Shown: positions 10,626-20,042 of the stretch, in pieces
Numbering within the stretch: the first letter of the stretch is position 1
Layout: the number at the start of each line of letters is the position of its first letter
Source: Proteus alimentorum
GTDB lineage: Bacteria > Pseudomonadota > Gammaproteobacteria > Enterobacterales > Enterobacteriaceae
Assembly: GCF_002607735.1 (NCBI RefSeq)
Contig: NZ_NBVR01000044.1
Span: 53,327-117,326, forward strand
Direction: 5' to 3'
Length of the DNA: 64,000 nucleotides
The notes under the pieces: model-generated
What the model saw: the letters and a program-made list of their open reading frames with translations, nothing else
Told to the model about the DNA's origin: nothing
Database searches by the model: none
Translations under genes and position numbers: made by a program

Positions 10626-10673
10626 AGTTTTTCTCTTCCAGTTTTTATTCTTCTAATCAAAAAAATCAATACG

Positions 10674-11000
10674 TTATCCTAATAGTCTACGGCTAACTAG
10701 CGCTTTCATATCTCGTCTACCATCAGTAATGACGTAAATAATAATTTGTTGTCCTAATACTCTGTAGATCACCCGATAGGGTTTAAATAGAATTTGCCGA
10801 AATTCACGAATACCTAACGTTAGCAATTCATTAGGCGCAGTTCCCTCCATTGGAAAGTTAGTTAAATTGTCTGCTATTGCTAGTAACTCATCTAATACAT
10901 AATCCGCATTTTCTGGGCAGTCATGTTCAGAAATATAGTTATGAATGTTTTCTAAATCTGCCTCGGCATCTTTAGTAACTACGACCTTGTATGATGCCAT
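10674..11000 (-). CDS. RelE/ParE superfamily toxin
   Basis: A 108-residue small protein with the RelE/ParE plan: an N-terminal strand (YKVVVTKDAEADL), a helical hairpin, then strands IREFRQILFKPYRVIYRV and IIIYVITDGRRDMKALVSRRL. The FKPYRVIYRV segment and the Arg-rich end are typical of ParE-like toxins, which inhibit gyrase or cleave mRNA; the exact target cannot be read from sequence. It begins with ATG at 11000 with GGAAG upstream and lies 5 bases after the antitoxin stop, the usual antitoxin-first order. It looks like an accessory insertion next to the tRNA array. Confidence 0.85.
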   Translation of the reverse strand: MASYKVVVTKDAEADLENIHNYISEHDCPENADYVLDELLAIADNLTNFPMEGTAPNELLTLGIREFRQILFKPYRVIYRVLGQQIIIYVITDGRRDMKALVSRRLLG

Positions 11001-11005
11001 TCTTT

Positions 11006-11275
11006 TTACTTCCTTTTATTTTTTAAACGCTGAACAACACTTTTTATATCACTGACTTCGCCTGATTCAACTTGTTGTTGACCTAATGCTAATATTTTCA
11101 GTAAAGCTAACGTCTCCTGAGTTTCTTCATAAGATTCAATATCTTGAATGACTGCTTTAGCTTCGCCATTTTGAGTAATAATCATAGGGGAGCCAGATTC
11201 GGTAAGTTTTACCATTACTTCAGCCATATTGGCTTTTAAATAGCTAATTGGTTTAATTTGTTCTGAATAACGCAT
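11006..11275 (-). CDS. Phd/YefM-type antitoxin
   Basis: An 89-residue protein whose N-terminal half (SYLKANMAEVMVKLTESGSPMIITQNGEAKAVIQDIESYEE region, residues about 10-50) is the DNA-binding fold of Phd/YefM antitoxins. The charged C-terminal tail would bind and neutralise the toxin encoded just downstream. I chose the ATG at 11275 because GGAGGT is 5 bases upstream; the ATG at 11287 would place the ribosome site inside the gene. Such antitoxins usually repress their own operon; inverted repeats lie just upstream at 11290-11334. Confidence 0.87.
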   Translation of the reverse strand: MRYSEQIKPISYLKANMAEVMVKLTESGSPMIITQNGEAKAVIQDIESYEETQETLALLKILALGQQQVESGEVSDIKSVVQRLKNKRK

Positions 11276-11289
11276 ATTCACCTCCATAA

Positions 11290-11334
11290 ATTAAGTCTTA
11301 ATTTAGACCAAAAAAAGACTATGTTCGCTAGTCT
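11290..11334. promoter_or_regulatory. Candidate operator of the toxin-antitoxin operon
   Basis: Two symmetrical sites lie upstream of the antitoxin start: ATTAAG-T-CTTAAT (11290-11302), and AGACTA (11316-11321) paired with TAGTCT (11329-11334). Autorepression through palindromes is general for Phd/YefM systems; the assignment to these repeats is inference. Confidence 0.45.
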
Positions 11335-11749
11335 AATAATGTGTAGCCTAAAATATAACCAAAAAAATCTTCATTTACTCTCTCGCTTTTTAAAATATCG
11401 ACTACACTGTGTTAGGGTGCAGATTAAGGGATTTTACTTAATACTCGCAAAGAGAGTGTGAGAGATTATTGTTCAAAAAGAAAAATGTGATGACTGTGCG
11501 TAAGATCAAGCTATTTTTTTGTGATCTATCTTTGATCTTTGCTTGCATTTCTATTTTGACAGCACTAGAATGTGCGCCTTTCCTCATTTAGAGGGGAAAT
11601 TAGAGGCAAGATCATTTTTTAGGTTTTAGGCCTTTATTCTGTTAAACATGCATTGAATAGTATTTTAGAAAAAGAAAAGGGTTTATCAGGCTTTTCTTTA
11701 AAAAAACGTGGTATATATTCTACTATTCTTAAAATCTTCCCAAATCGAT

Positions 11750-11987
11750 TTATCCACAGTGAGATGCTAATAACCATCGCATCTAAGCACTATTTATTTT
11801 TTTACTGCACAGAGTTATCCACAAGCATGTATCCTTCAGTGATAAGGATATTATTCTCTTCAATAAATCGATTGGATTTTATATCTAATTGATAATTAAG
11901 TTTATTTTAATTTTTTAAATTTTGAGTCTTAGTTCGCTTGAATTTTTTTTTCATATTGATAGGCAAGGGATTTTTATTTTATTCACA
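11750..11987. other. Cluster of three DnaA boxes, candidate datA-like locus
   Basis: The gene-free stretch from about 11340 to 12031 is very AT-rich. It holds perfect DnaA boxes TTATCCACA at 11750-11758 and 11815-11823, and TTATTCACA at 11979-11987, all on the + strand. As I recall, E. coli datA, a DnaA-titrating and DnaA-ATP-hydrolysing site, lies between glyVXY and queG, the same neighbours as here. I saw a weak fourth site (TGTGCGTAA near 11496, one mismatch on the minus strand) and no perfect IHF consensus between the first two boxes. No credible gene is present in the stretch. Confidence 0.6.
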
Positions 11988-12031
11988 GAGGAAACTAATA
12001 GTTACTCGTAATGCGTTTATTCTGTTAAAAA

Positions 12032-13186
12032 TTAAGCGTCGCGAGGTAAGCCTTTAGTTATCGCCCTTACTAAGCGTTTTTGTTGTGAAGTCTGTATTTT
12101 CACTTCTTTTTCATTTCTCTTCGCTGTCTGTTGTGCAATTGCCCAGTTTAAATGTTCATCTAAAACATCACTCAATCCAAAGCGTTCTTGCAAGGCAAGT
12201 ATAATTTTATCTTGATAAGGTGCATTTCCTAACGCCACGCTAATATTTCTAAGCCAACGTAAATAGCCGATACGACGGATCGGGGAACCTTCTGTGATAC
12301 GCAGAAATTTATCTTCACGCCATTGAAAGAGATCGAGTAATTCTGGGGTATGAAGCGCTCTTCTTGGGGAGAAATCTTCTTCATCAGTCAGTGATGAAAA
12401 ACGATTCCAAGGGCAGATAAGCTGGCAATCATCACAACCATAAATACGATTACCCATTAGAGGGCGAAATTCTTCGGGAATAGCACCATCGAGTTCGATA
12501 GTAAGATAAGAAATACAGCGACGAGCATCAATAGTATAAGGTTCAACAATGGCACCTGTCGGACAGGTTGTTATACAGGCGACACATTTACCGCATTGTT
12601 CTTCAACTGGGCTATCAGTAGGCAATGGCAAATCAATCAGTAGTTCACCAAGGAAAAACCAAGAGCCTGCTTGATTGTTAATAACAAGTGAGTGTTTACC
12701 AACCCAGCCAAGTCCAGCCTTAACGGCTAATGGGCGCTCCATGATAGGTGCTGAATCAACAAATGGACGAAAGTTGACGACCCCTTGATATTCAAATTGC
12801 TGACAATATTGTGAAATTCTTTCACCGAGTTTTTTAAGACGCTGTCTTAATACTTTGTGATAATCTCGACCCAGTGCATAACGACTGATATAGCCTTGCT
12901 CTGGATTATTTAAGGTTCGAGCAAAAGCCGCATCTGTAGGGAGATAATTCATTCTGATACTGATTACGCGTAATGTACCCGGAACCAGTTCATGAGGTCT
13001 GGCTCGTGTCATTCCATACTTTTCCATCCATGCCATTTCACCATGATATTGCTTATCTAACCACGCTTGCAGGCGAGGCTCTTCAAGCGATAAGTCAGTA
13101 TCACATATTCCTGTTTGTTGAAAACCTAGCTCAGAACCCCATAATTTAATGTTTTGAGCGAGAAGATTAAGATCGAGTGATGACAT
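12032..13186 (-). CDS. queG: Epoxyqueuosine reductase QueG
   Basis: A 384-residue cobalamin-dependent iron-sulfur enzyme catalysing the last step of queuosine synthesis in tRNA, reduction of epoxyqueuosine. Two 4Fe-4S cysteine groups are visible around residues 190-255: CGKCVACITTCPTG and GCDDCQLICPWN. The DUF1730 N-terminal part contains the conserved YALGRDYHKVLR segment. A C-terminal HEAT-like helical tail follows. Length is near the E. coli 379. It is divergent from tsaE, as in E. coli. Confidence 0.96.
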   Translation of the reverse strand: MSSLDLNLLAQNIKLWGSELGFQQTGICDTDLSLEEPRLQAWLDKQYHGEMAWMEKYGMTRARPHELVPGTLRVISIRMNYLPTDAAFARTLNNPEQGYISRYALGRDYHKVLRQRLKKLGERISQYCQQFEYQGVVNFRPFVDSAPIMERPLAVKAGLGWVGKHSLVINNQAGSWFFLGELLIDLPLPTDSPVEEQCGKCVACITTCPTGAIVEPYTIDARRCISYLTIELDGAIPEEFRPLMGNRIYGCDDCQLICPWNRFSSLTDEEDFSPRRALHTPELLDLFQWREDKFLRITEGSPIRRIGYLRWLRNISVALGNAPYQDKIILALQERFGLSDVLDEHLNWAIAQQTAKRNEKEVKIQTSQQKRLVRAITKGLPRDA

Positions 13187-13410
13187 GAATAAACCGAATC
13201 AATAGGTAAGGGGTGAGTCCTAAGAGCGCGCAGTGTATCATAGTGAGGCAGTAGGAAAAATCCTCGCAATAAATAGATTTATGGTATGGTTATTTGATAG
13301 TGATTTCGATAACTATTTGCCTTAAGAAAACATATAAAGCTTAGTATTTGATGTTCTCCAACGATCTCACTTTATTAAGCCGTTATAACTTAACAATAGA
13401 TTATATAAAT

Positions 13411-13878
13411 ATGAAAGAATGGGTTGTTACATTAGAAGATGAAGCGGCAACAGTTGAACTCGGGCGTACTGTTGCAATGGCAACTAATCATAGCGGATTG
13501 ATCATTTATTTATATGGCGATCTTGGCGCTGGAAAAACAACCTTTAGCCGAGGCTTTTTACAAGCGCTTGGCCATCAAGGGCATGTTAAAAGCCCAACAT
13601 ATACATTAGTTGAGCCTTATATGCTCTCGCCAAATCCCGTTTATCATTTTGATCTTTATCGTTTAGCCTCTGCCGAAGAGCTGGAATTTATGGGAATACG
13701 CGACTATTTTGAGCAAGACGCGTTATGCCTTATTGAATGGCCATCGCAAGGTGAAGGCTTTTTACCTAACGCTGATGTAGAACTTCATTTAAGCTACGAA
13801 GATGAGGGTCGAAAAGCGCGTTTTGTTGCCCTTTCACAAAGAGGGAATACTGTTTTATCCCGTATTCAGTCTGCATAA
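13411..13878 (+). CDS. tsaE: tRNA threonylcarbamoyladenosine biosynthesis ATPase TsaE
   Basis: A 155-residue P-loop protein needed with TsaB, TsaC and TsaD for t6A37 formation on ANN-decoding tRNAs. Walker A (GDLGAGKT) is at residues 36-43, and the family segments [18 protein letters not shown] and CLIEWPSQG follow. I chose ATG 13411 because the protein then aligns with E. coli YjeE from its first residues; upstream in-frame starts at 13348 (TTG) and 13351 (ATG) would add about 21 residues. Neither start has a strong ribosome site. amiB begins 13 bases downstream. Confidence 0.92.
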   Translation: MKEWVVTLEDEAATVELGRTVAMATNHSGLIIYLYGDLGAGKTTFSRGFLQALGHQGHVKSPTYTLVEPYMLSPNPVYHFDLYRLASAEELEFMGIRDYFEQDALCLIEWPSQGEGFLPNADVELHLSYEDEGRKARFVALSQRGNTVLSRIQSA

Positions 13879-13891
13879 AGGAATATTGATT

Positions 13892-15232
13892 ATGTTGAGT
13901 CTCATCACCATTGTGAGTCAAAGTCAGCGCTATGTTGTTGCCTTTCTGTTGGTTGTTTTGTCTTTATTTTTTGTGCAAGCAGCACAAGCCGCTACTGTGA
14001 CAGAAGTAAAAGCAGAAAACGGTATTTCAGCAACAACCCTCACATTCACTTTTAGTGATGGGAAGCCTAGTTATCGATATTACTCATTAAAAAGTCCTGA
14101 CCGTTTGGTGATGGATTTTAAGCAGAGCACAAAAATTACGGGATTACCGGCAACATTAGGCAATGGGCAGTTAGTCCATAAAATTCGCTCAACGCAATCA
14201 AAAGATAGCCAATACCAAAGTATGGTTGTTGAGCTTGCTCAGCCTGTCGTGGTGACTGAGAGTTTGATGAATGTCAGTAGTGGCTATAAGTTGGTACTTA
14301 CTATCAAAGCGATAAATGGTCGTCAAAATAGCAATACCCAATCAACAGTAAGTGTTGTTGCGTTATCACCGACAGCAACAGCAACTACATCAAGTACAAA
14401 TACATCAAATTCAAATAGCAATAGGGAAATGGCGCCTTTAATGACCAAGCCGACACCTGAGGTTACGCCAGTAGCTCCTATTGTAAAACCACGCACTACA
14501 TCATCAAAACCACAAGCAGGCTCTCGCCAAATTATTATTGCGATAGATGCGGGTCATGGTGGGCAAGATCCGGGAGCGATTGGCCAGAAAGGTAATCGTG
14601 AAAAAGACGTGACATTAAGTGTGGCAAGGAAGTTGGAAGCTCGCTTACGTAATGATCCTATGTTTAAACCTGTTCTAACACGTAGTGGTGATTATTTTAT
14701 CTCAGTTGCAGGGCGCTCTGAAGTTGCCCGTAAGCAAAGTGCGAATATGTTAGTGTCTATACATGCAGACTCAGCACCCAATCGTAGTGCAAGAGGGGCC
14801 TCTGTATGGGTACTTTCTAATCGTCGTGCAAACAGTGAATTAGGTAAGTGGCTTGAACAAAGTGAGAAACAATCTGAATTACTCGGTGGTGCGGGTGATG
14901 CATTAGATGGCGCTGATCCTTATTTAAGTCAAACAGTACTCGATTTGCAGTTTGGTAATTCACAGCGAGTGGGCTATGACGTTGCTGTTGCTGTATTGTC
15001 TGAATTAAGAAAAGTCGGTTCATTACATAAAAAAACACCAGAGCATGCGAGCTTAGGTGTTTTACGTTCGCCTGATATTCCTTCAATTTTAGTTGAAACA
15101 GGCTTTATCAGTCACGCGTCAGAAGAGCAATTACTGATTTCTGATGCTTATCAAGAGAAACTTGCGGCATCTATTCACGCGGGTTTAAGAAATTATTTTC
15201 TGGCACATCCTTTACAAAACGCGCCTAATTGA
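13892..15232 (+). CDS. amiB: N-acetylmuramoyl-L-alanine amidase AmiB
   Basis: A 446-residue periplasmic amidase that cuts septal peptidoglycan during cell separation. An N-terminal hydrophobic signal peptide (VVAFLLVVLSLFFVQAAQA) precedes an AMIN domain (about residues 35-135), a Ser/Thr/Asn-rich linker and the Amidase_3 catalytic domain. The zinc site is visible in DAGHGGQDPG, in the Glu of the following segment, and in SIHADSAP; the catalytic Glu is in ETGFISH. The ATG at 13892 has AAAGGA 9 bases upstream. It lies between tsaE and mutL as in E. coli. Confidence 0.94.
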   Translation: MLSLITIVSQSQRYVVAFLLVVLSLFFVQAAQAATVTEVKAENGISATTLTFTFSDGKPSYRYYSLKSPDRLVMDFKQSTKITGLPATLGNGQLVHKIRSTQSKDSQYQSMVVELAQPVVVTESLMNVSSGYKLVLTIKAINGRQNSNTQSTVSVVALSPTATATTSSTNTSNSNSNREMAPLMTKPTPEVTPVAPIVKPRTTSSKPQAGSRQIIIAIDAGHGGQDPGAIGQKGNREKDVTLSVARKLEARLRNDPMFKPVLTRSGDYFISVAGRSEVARKQSANMLVSIHADSAPNRSARGASVWVLSNRRANSELGKWLEQSEKQSELLGGAGDALDGADPYLSQTVLDLQFGNSQRVGYDVAVAVLSELRKVGSLHKKTPEHASLGVLRSPDIPSILVETGFISHASEEQLLISDAYQEKLAASIHAGLRNYFLAHPLQNAPN

Positions 15233-15255
15233 TTGAGTAGAATGGAATAAAGGTA

Positions 15256-17265
15256 ATGGCGATAAATTTATTACCTCCTCAGCTTGCAAACCAAATTGCC
15301 GCAGGGGAAGTTGTTGAAAGACCCGCCTCTGTTGTTAAAGAGTTGCTGGAAAATAGTTTAGACGCAGGCGCAACGTCGATTGATATTGATATCGATAAAG
15401 GTGGCGCTAAGCTTATCCGTATCCGTGATAATGGAAGTGGTATCAATCGTGATGATTTGAAGTTAGCACTTGCTCGCCATGCAACTAGCAAAATATCAAG
15501 TCTTGACGATCTCGAAGCCATAATGAGTATGGGCTTTCGTGGAGAAGCATTAGCGAGTATTAGCTCAGTTTCCCGTTTAACGCTGACATCACGTACTCAA
15601 GATCAAGAAGAAGCATGGCAAGCTTACGCCGAAGGTAGAGATATGGCAGTCACCGTTAAACCTGCTGCTCATCCTATCGGAAGTACAGTTGAAGTGCTTG
15701 ATCTCTTTTATAATACGCCTGCAAGACGTAAATTTTTACGTACTGAAAAAACAGAGTTTGCACATATTGATGAAGTGGTACGCCGCATTGCGTTATCGCG
15801 CTTTGACGTCTCTATCAATCTTACCCATAACGGTAAACGTGTTCGGCAATACCGTGCAGCGAAAGATGAAAGTCAGCAAAATCGCCGTTTGAGTGCGATT
15901 TGTGGTAATAATTTTGTCAATCAATCAATGCAGTTATCGTGGGAACATGGTGATTTAGCAATAAAAGGCTGGGTAGAACACCCTTTATCACCAGTGCAAA
16001 GTAGTGAAATTCAGTATTGTTATGTGAATGGACGAATGATGCGTGATAGGTTGATTAATCATGCTATTCGCCAAGCTTATGAAGGATATTTACAAGGGGA
16101 ACAGCAACCTTCTTACATCTTGTATTTAAGTGTTGATCCTCACCAAGTCGATGTTAACGTCCATCCTGCTAAACATGAAGTTCGCTTCCATGAATCTCGT
16201 TTGGTTCATGATTTTATCTATCAAGGCGTGTTGAGTGTTTTACGACAAGCAACGCAAGAGCCTTTATCACTGATTTCAGATGACGAAGAAGAACATGAAA
16301 CCGCGTTAAACTTCCCTGAAAATCGCCAAGTTGCAGGTGAAAACGTATTTTCTCAGCCTTATCAAGCGCCAGTAGCTCAAACTCCGTCAAATACATCATC
16401 ACACCAATACAGTGAACGAGAGTACAACAATAACTTACATCAAAAGCAAGCCTCTCAATTTGGCGATCGCCGTCAGTTTGGTGAAAGCTATCAACGGACA
16501 CAAGGTGCGCTTTATCAAAAAATGATGCAGGAAAGTGTATCTACATCAAAAGATAAAGAGAAAATACCCCTATTTCCTGACCGTGCCCCATTGAATTTAG
16601 GTGAAATCGTTCATACAACTAATAATATCGAAGGCGATGCTATTTCGGTGATGCCGCGTTCCGTCAATGCGAAAGAGGGGCAAACTGATTATACTTTTGG
16701 GCGAGTATTGGCAATTTATCAGCACAAATATGCGTTAATAGAATCTTCACAAGGTCTTGGGCTGTTGTCATTGGAAGAAGCTGATTTTCTGTTAAAATGT
16801 GCGCAATTACTGCCTAAAGATGAAACATTGAAGCCACAACCTTTGCTAGTGCCTTTAAAGTTGGCATTGAGTAAAGAGGAGATTAGTGTATTCAATCAGT
16901 TTCAATCGCTAATTAGTCATTTCGGGATCGTTATCGAAATTTCTCACGGTAAAGCAACAATACATGCGGTGTCGTTGCCTTTGCGCGAGCAAAATTTACC
17001 CGTGTTACTGACAGCATTATTAGCCTATTTGTCAGCAGAGCAAACTTGTACTGAGCAACAACTTGGACAGTGGTTCGCAAAACAATTAGGAGTAGAGCAG
17101 GCGCAGTGGTCGCAAGCTCAAGCAGTAGGACTATTGGCTGATATTGAAAGACTTTGTCCTCAATATGTCAGACAGCCAGCAAAAAACTTATTACAATTAA
17201 TTGATTTACAACCGGTGGTAGTGGCATTAAATAATGAGCGATGTGAACACGCAAATAAAACCTAA
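15256..17265 (+). CDS. mutL: DNA mismatch repair protein MutL
   Basis: A 669-residue GHKL ATPase that couples MutS mismatch recognition to MutH nicking. N-terminal motifs are intact: [24 protein letters not shown], with the catalytic Glu near 29 and Asp near 58, and [16 protein letters not shown] variable Gln/Ser-rich linker (about residues 335-460) precedes the C-terminal dimerisation domain. As in E. coli, there is no DQHA...E endonuclease motif, expected for a species that has MutH. It overlaps miaA by 32 bases, suggesting translational coupling. Confidence 0.97.
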   Translation: MAINLLPPQLANQIAAGEVVERPASVVKELLENSLDAGATSIDIDIDKGGAKLIRIRDNGSGINRDDLKLALARHATSKISSLDDLEAIMSMGFRGEALASISSVSRLTLTSRTQDQEEAWQAYAEGRDMAVTVKPAAHPIGSTVEVLDLFYNTPARRKFLRTEKTEFAHIDEVVRRIALSRFDVSINLTHNGKRVRQYRAAKDESQQNRRLSAICGNNFVNQSMQLSWEHGDLAIKGWVEHPLSPVQSSEIQYCYVNGRMMRDRLINHAIRQAYEGYLQGEQQPSYILYLSVDPHQVDVNVHPAKHEVRFHESRLVHDFIYQGVLSVLRQATQEPLSLISDDEEEHETALNFPENRQVAGENVFSQPYQAPVAQTPSNTSSHQYSEREYNNNLHQKQASQFGDRRQFGESYQRTQGALYQKMMQESVSTSKDKEKIPLFPDRAPLNLGEIVHTTNNIEGDAISVMPRSVNAKEGQTDYTFGRVLAIYQHKYALIESSQGLGLLSLEEADFLLKCAQLLPKDETLKPQPLLVPLKLALSKEEISVFNQFQSLISHFGIVIEISHGKATIHAVSLPLREQNLPVLLTALLAYLSAEQTCTEQQLGQWFAKQLGVEQAQWSQAQAVGLLADIERLCPQYVRQPAKNLLQLIDLQPVVVALNNERCEHANKT

Positions 17266-18175
17266 AGCAATTTTTCTAATGGGGCCTACCGCATCAGGTA
17301 AAACGGCATTAGCAATTGCGCTGAGACAAAAACTGCCTGTAGATATTATTAGCGTGGATTCAGCTCTTATCTATCGTGGTATGGATATCGGTACAGCAAA
17401 GCCGGATGCGAACGAGCAATCGCTTGCTCCACATCGATTAATTGATATTCTGGACCCTGCATTTCCCTATTCTGCTGCAGATTTTCGACGTGATGCATTA
17501 AATGCCATGGAAGAAATTACGGCATCTGGGCGAATTCCACTATTAGTGGGTGGGACTATGCTATATTTTAAAGCGTTACTTGAAGGTCTATCGCCTCTAC
17601 CCAGTGCTAATTCGGATGTTCGTGCTGAAATAGAAAAAAAAGCAGCAGAACAGGGGTGGGAGGCAATACATAAAGAGTTAGCATTAGTTGATCCCGTTGC
17701 AGCACAACGGATCCATCCTAATGATCCTCAACGGCTTTCTCGTGCGCTAGAAGTTTACCTGATTTCAGGTAAGACAATGACGGAATTGACCAAAATATCA
17801 GGCGAGTCTTTGCCTTATGATGTTTATCAATTTGCGATTGCTCCGAAAGATAGAAATGTTCTTCACCAACGCATTGAAGCCCGTTTTAAACAGATGTTAA
17901 CGTGTGGATTTGAAGATGAAGTAAAATCATTATATGAACGGGGCGATCTGCATGAAGATCTACCTTCTGTACGTTGTGTCGGTTATCGCCAGATGTGGTC
18001 ATATTTATCAGGCGAAATAGATTATGATGAGATGGTTTATCGAGGGATCTGCGCTACCCGGCAATTAGCGAAGCGACAAATCACCTGGTTAAGAGGTTGG
18101 AATGACATTCACTGGCTTGATAGTGAAGATCCAAAACAATCTCTTGACACTGTTTTGCAGGTAGTTAGTGCATAG
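17234..18175 (+). CDS. miaA: tRNA dimethylallyltransferase MiaA
   Basis: A 313-residue enzyme that transfers a dimethylallyl group to A37 of tRNAs reading UNN codons. P-loop GPTASGKT is near residues 17-24, followed by [16 protein letters not shown], the [18 protein letters not shown] substrate segment and the [11 protein letters not shown] motif. The ATG lies inside the end of mutL (32-base overlap). hfq follows after 109 bases, which in E. coli holds hfq promoters. Confidence 0.97.
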   Translation: MSDVNTQIKPKAIFLMGPTASGKTALAIALRQKLPVDIISVDSALIYRGMDIGTAKPDANEQSLAPHRLIDILDPAFPYSAADFRRDALNAMEEITASGRIPLLVGGTMLYFKALLEGLSPLPSANSDVRAEIEKKAAEQGWEAIHKELALVDPVAAQRIHPNDPQRLSRALEVYLISGKTMTELTKISGESLPYDVYQFAIAPKDRNVLHQRIEARFKQMLTCGFEDEVKSLYERGDLHEDLPSVRCVGYRQMWSYLSGEIDYDEMVYRGICATRQLAKRQITWLRGWNDIHWLDSEDPKQSLDTVLQVVSA

Positions 18176-18284
18176 ATGGTAGGTTTGTGTAAAATTGATA
18201 GTTGCCAAAGCGCAATTTTTGAGTAGTTCATTTTTCGAACCAATTGGGTTCTAATATAAAACAACAAAATAAGGAAAACATAGA

Positions 18285-18572
18285 ATGGCTAAGGGGCAAT
18301 CTTTGCAAGATCCTTTCCTGAACGCATTACGTCGTGAAAGGGTTCCCGTTTCTATCTATTTGGTAAACGGCATTAAATTGCAGGGTCAGATCGAATCTTT
18401 TGACCAATTTGTTATTTTGCTGAAAAACACAGTAAGTCAGATGGTATATAAACATGCTATCTCTACCGTGGTACCTTCGCGTCCTGTTTCTCATCATAGC
18501 AACACAGGCACGAACCAAACTGGTACAGGCTACAATGGTGGCGCTGCTCAGCAGGATGATGTTGCAGAATAA
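18285..18572 (+). CDS. hfq: RNA chaperone Hfq
   Basis: A 95-residue Sm-like protein forming a hexamer that pairs small RNAs with mRNAs. The Sm1 region (residues about 10-45, with Q8, D9 and F39-type contacts in [14 protein letters not shown]) and the Sm2 motif [10 protein letters not shown] are conserved. The flexible C-terminal tail is rich in Gly, Asn, Thr and Gln and ends in acidic residues (DDVAE), as in other enterobacteria. AAGGA precedes the ATG. A terminator-like hairpin follows at 18602. Confidence 0.98.
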   Translation: MAKGQSLQDPFLNALRRERVPVSIYLVNGIKLQGQIESFDQFVILLKNTVSQMVYKHAISTVVPSRPVSHHSNTGTNQTGTGYNGGAAQQDDVAE

Positions 18573-18601
18573 TAATCCAATATTATTCTTGATATAATAA
18601 A

Positions 18602-18634
18602 AACATAGGTAGGGAGACTTTACCTATGTTTTTT
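18602..18634 (+). terminator. Terminator between hfq and hflX
   Basis: AACATAGGTA (18602-18611) pairs with TACCTATGTT (18621-18630) and is followed by a run of six T. It could partially separate hfq from the hflXKC genes. Confidence 0.75.
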
Positions 18635-18666
18635 CCTGTTTTTATAAAGTCCAAGGGGTTTCGCCT

Positions 18667-19950
18667 TTGTTTGATCGTTATGAAGGTGGCGAATTAGCCG
18701 TTTTAGTGCACGTCTTCTTTTCTCAAGAAAAGGACGTTGATGATTTGCAAGAATTTGAATCTTTGGTGACATCTGCGGGTGTGAAACCAGTTCAGATTAT
18801 TACAGGAAATCGTAAAGCACCTCATCCTAAATATTATGTGGGGGAAGGTAAGGCAGAAGAAATTGCCGAGTCTGTAAAAGCAAGTGGTGCAGATGTTGTT
18901 TTATTTAATCATGCACTGACACCTGCACAAGAACGAAATCTGGAAAGACTTTGTGAATGCCGAGTGGTTGATCGCACGGGAGTTATCCTTGATATCTTTG
19001 CTCAAAGAGCAAGAACCCATGAAGGAAAGCTACAGGTAGAACTTGCCCAGTTACGTCACTTATCAACCCGTTTAGTCAGAGGGTGGACTCACCTTGAAAG
19101 ACAAAAAGGGGGGATTGGGTTACGAGGACCAGGCGAAACTCAGCTAGAAACAGACCGCCGCTTACTCCGGGGTAAAATTAGTCAAATTCTAATGCGATTG
19201 GGTAGAGTTGAGCGTCAGCGTGAACAAGGACGACAAGCGCGGAGTAAAGCTGATATTCCAACATTATCCCTTGTTGGTTACACGAATGCAGGAAAATCGA
19301 GTTTATTTAATCATATTACCTGTTCTGATGTGTATGCAGCAGATCAGCTCTTTGCAACATTAGATCCGACACTAAGACGTATTCAAGTCGATGACGTGGG
19401 AACGGTTGTATTAGCCGATACTGTTGGATTTATTCGACATTTACCTCATGACCTTGTTGCTGCTTTTAAGGCGACGTTGCAAGAAACACGAGAAGCAACC
19501 TTACTTCTTCATGTGATTGATGCAGCAGATAGTCGTTTTGAGGATAATATTCATGCAGTTGAAAGTGTATTAGAAGAGATTGATGCTCAAGAAATACCAA
19601 CACTGCATGTTATGAACAAAATTGATCTTCTTGAAGATTTCACTCCAAGAATTGATCGAAATGAAGAAAACTTACCCGTTAGGGTTTGGGTTTCTGCACA
19701 AACAGGCGAAGGTATTCCTCTGTTGTATCAGGCGTTGACAGAACGTCTTTCAGGTGAGATCGCACACTTTGAATTACGTTTACCGCCAGAAAATACAGGG
19801 CGCTTACGTAGTCGTTTTTATCAATTACAGTCAATAGAACGTGAATGGATTGAAAAAGACGGTAAAGTTGGGCTAATCATACGTATGCCTATGGTAGACT
19901 GGCGCCGCCTTTGCAAGCAGGAACCAAATTTATTGGATTACGTGGTCTGA
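18667..19950 (+). CDS. hflX: Ribosome-splitting GTPase HflX
   Basis: A 427-residue GTPase that binds stalled ribosomes and splits them, notably under heat stress. The N-terminal HflX domain (residues about 1-195) ends with the Gly-rich [18 protein letters not shown] segment. The G domain follows with [13 protein letters not shown] and NKIDLL. The start is TTG at 18667 with AAGGGG about 10 bases upstream; the protein then begins MFDRYEGGE like E. coli MFDRYDAGE. It lies between hfq and hflK as in E. coli. Confidence 0.95.
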   Translation: MFDRYEGGELAVLVHVFFSQEKDVDDLQEFESLVTSAGVKPVQIITGNRKAPHPKYYVGEGKAEEIAESVKASGADVVLFNHALTPAQERNLERLCECRVVDRTGVILDIFAQRARTHEGKLQVELAQLRHLSTRLVRGWTHLERQKGGIGLRGPGETQLETDRRLLRGKISQILMRLGRVERQREQGRQARSKADIPTLSLVGYTNAGKSSLFNHITCSDVYAADQLFATLDPTLRRIQVDDVGTVVLADTVGFIRHLPHDLVAAFKATLQETREATLLLHVIDAADSRFEDNIHAVESVLEEIDAQEIPTLHVMNKIDLLEDFTPRIDRNEENLPVRVWVSAQTGEGIPLLYQALTERLSGEIAHFELRLPPENTGRLRSRFYQLQSIEREWIEKDGKVGLIIRMPMVDWRRLCKQEPNLLDYVV

Positions 19951-20042
19951 TATTCGGCCATAATAATGAACATTAACTGAGAGCTGGCGACGAAATCGGC
20001 TCTTAAGCCTGATAAATCTAATCATAATAATGGAGCTAGAAC

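Noticed and set aside
11653..11892. 79-codon frame in the queG-tRNA gap
   Set aside because: TTG start without ribosome site, AT-driven composition, no family resemblance, and it runs through two DnaA boxes.
11341..12031. Chromosomal origin oriC
   Set aside because: DnaA boxes and AT-richness invite the idea, but there are no AT-rich 13-mers next to clustered boxes, few GATC sites and the neighbours are not gidA/mnmG, mioC or dnaA.
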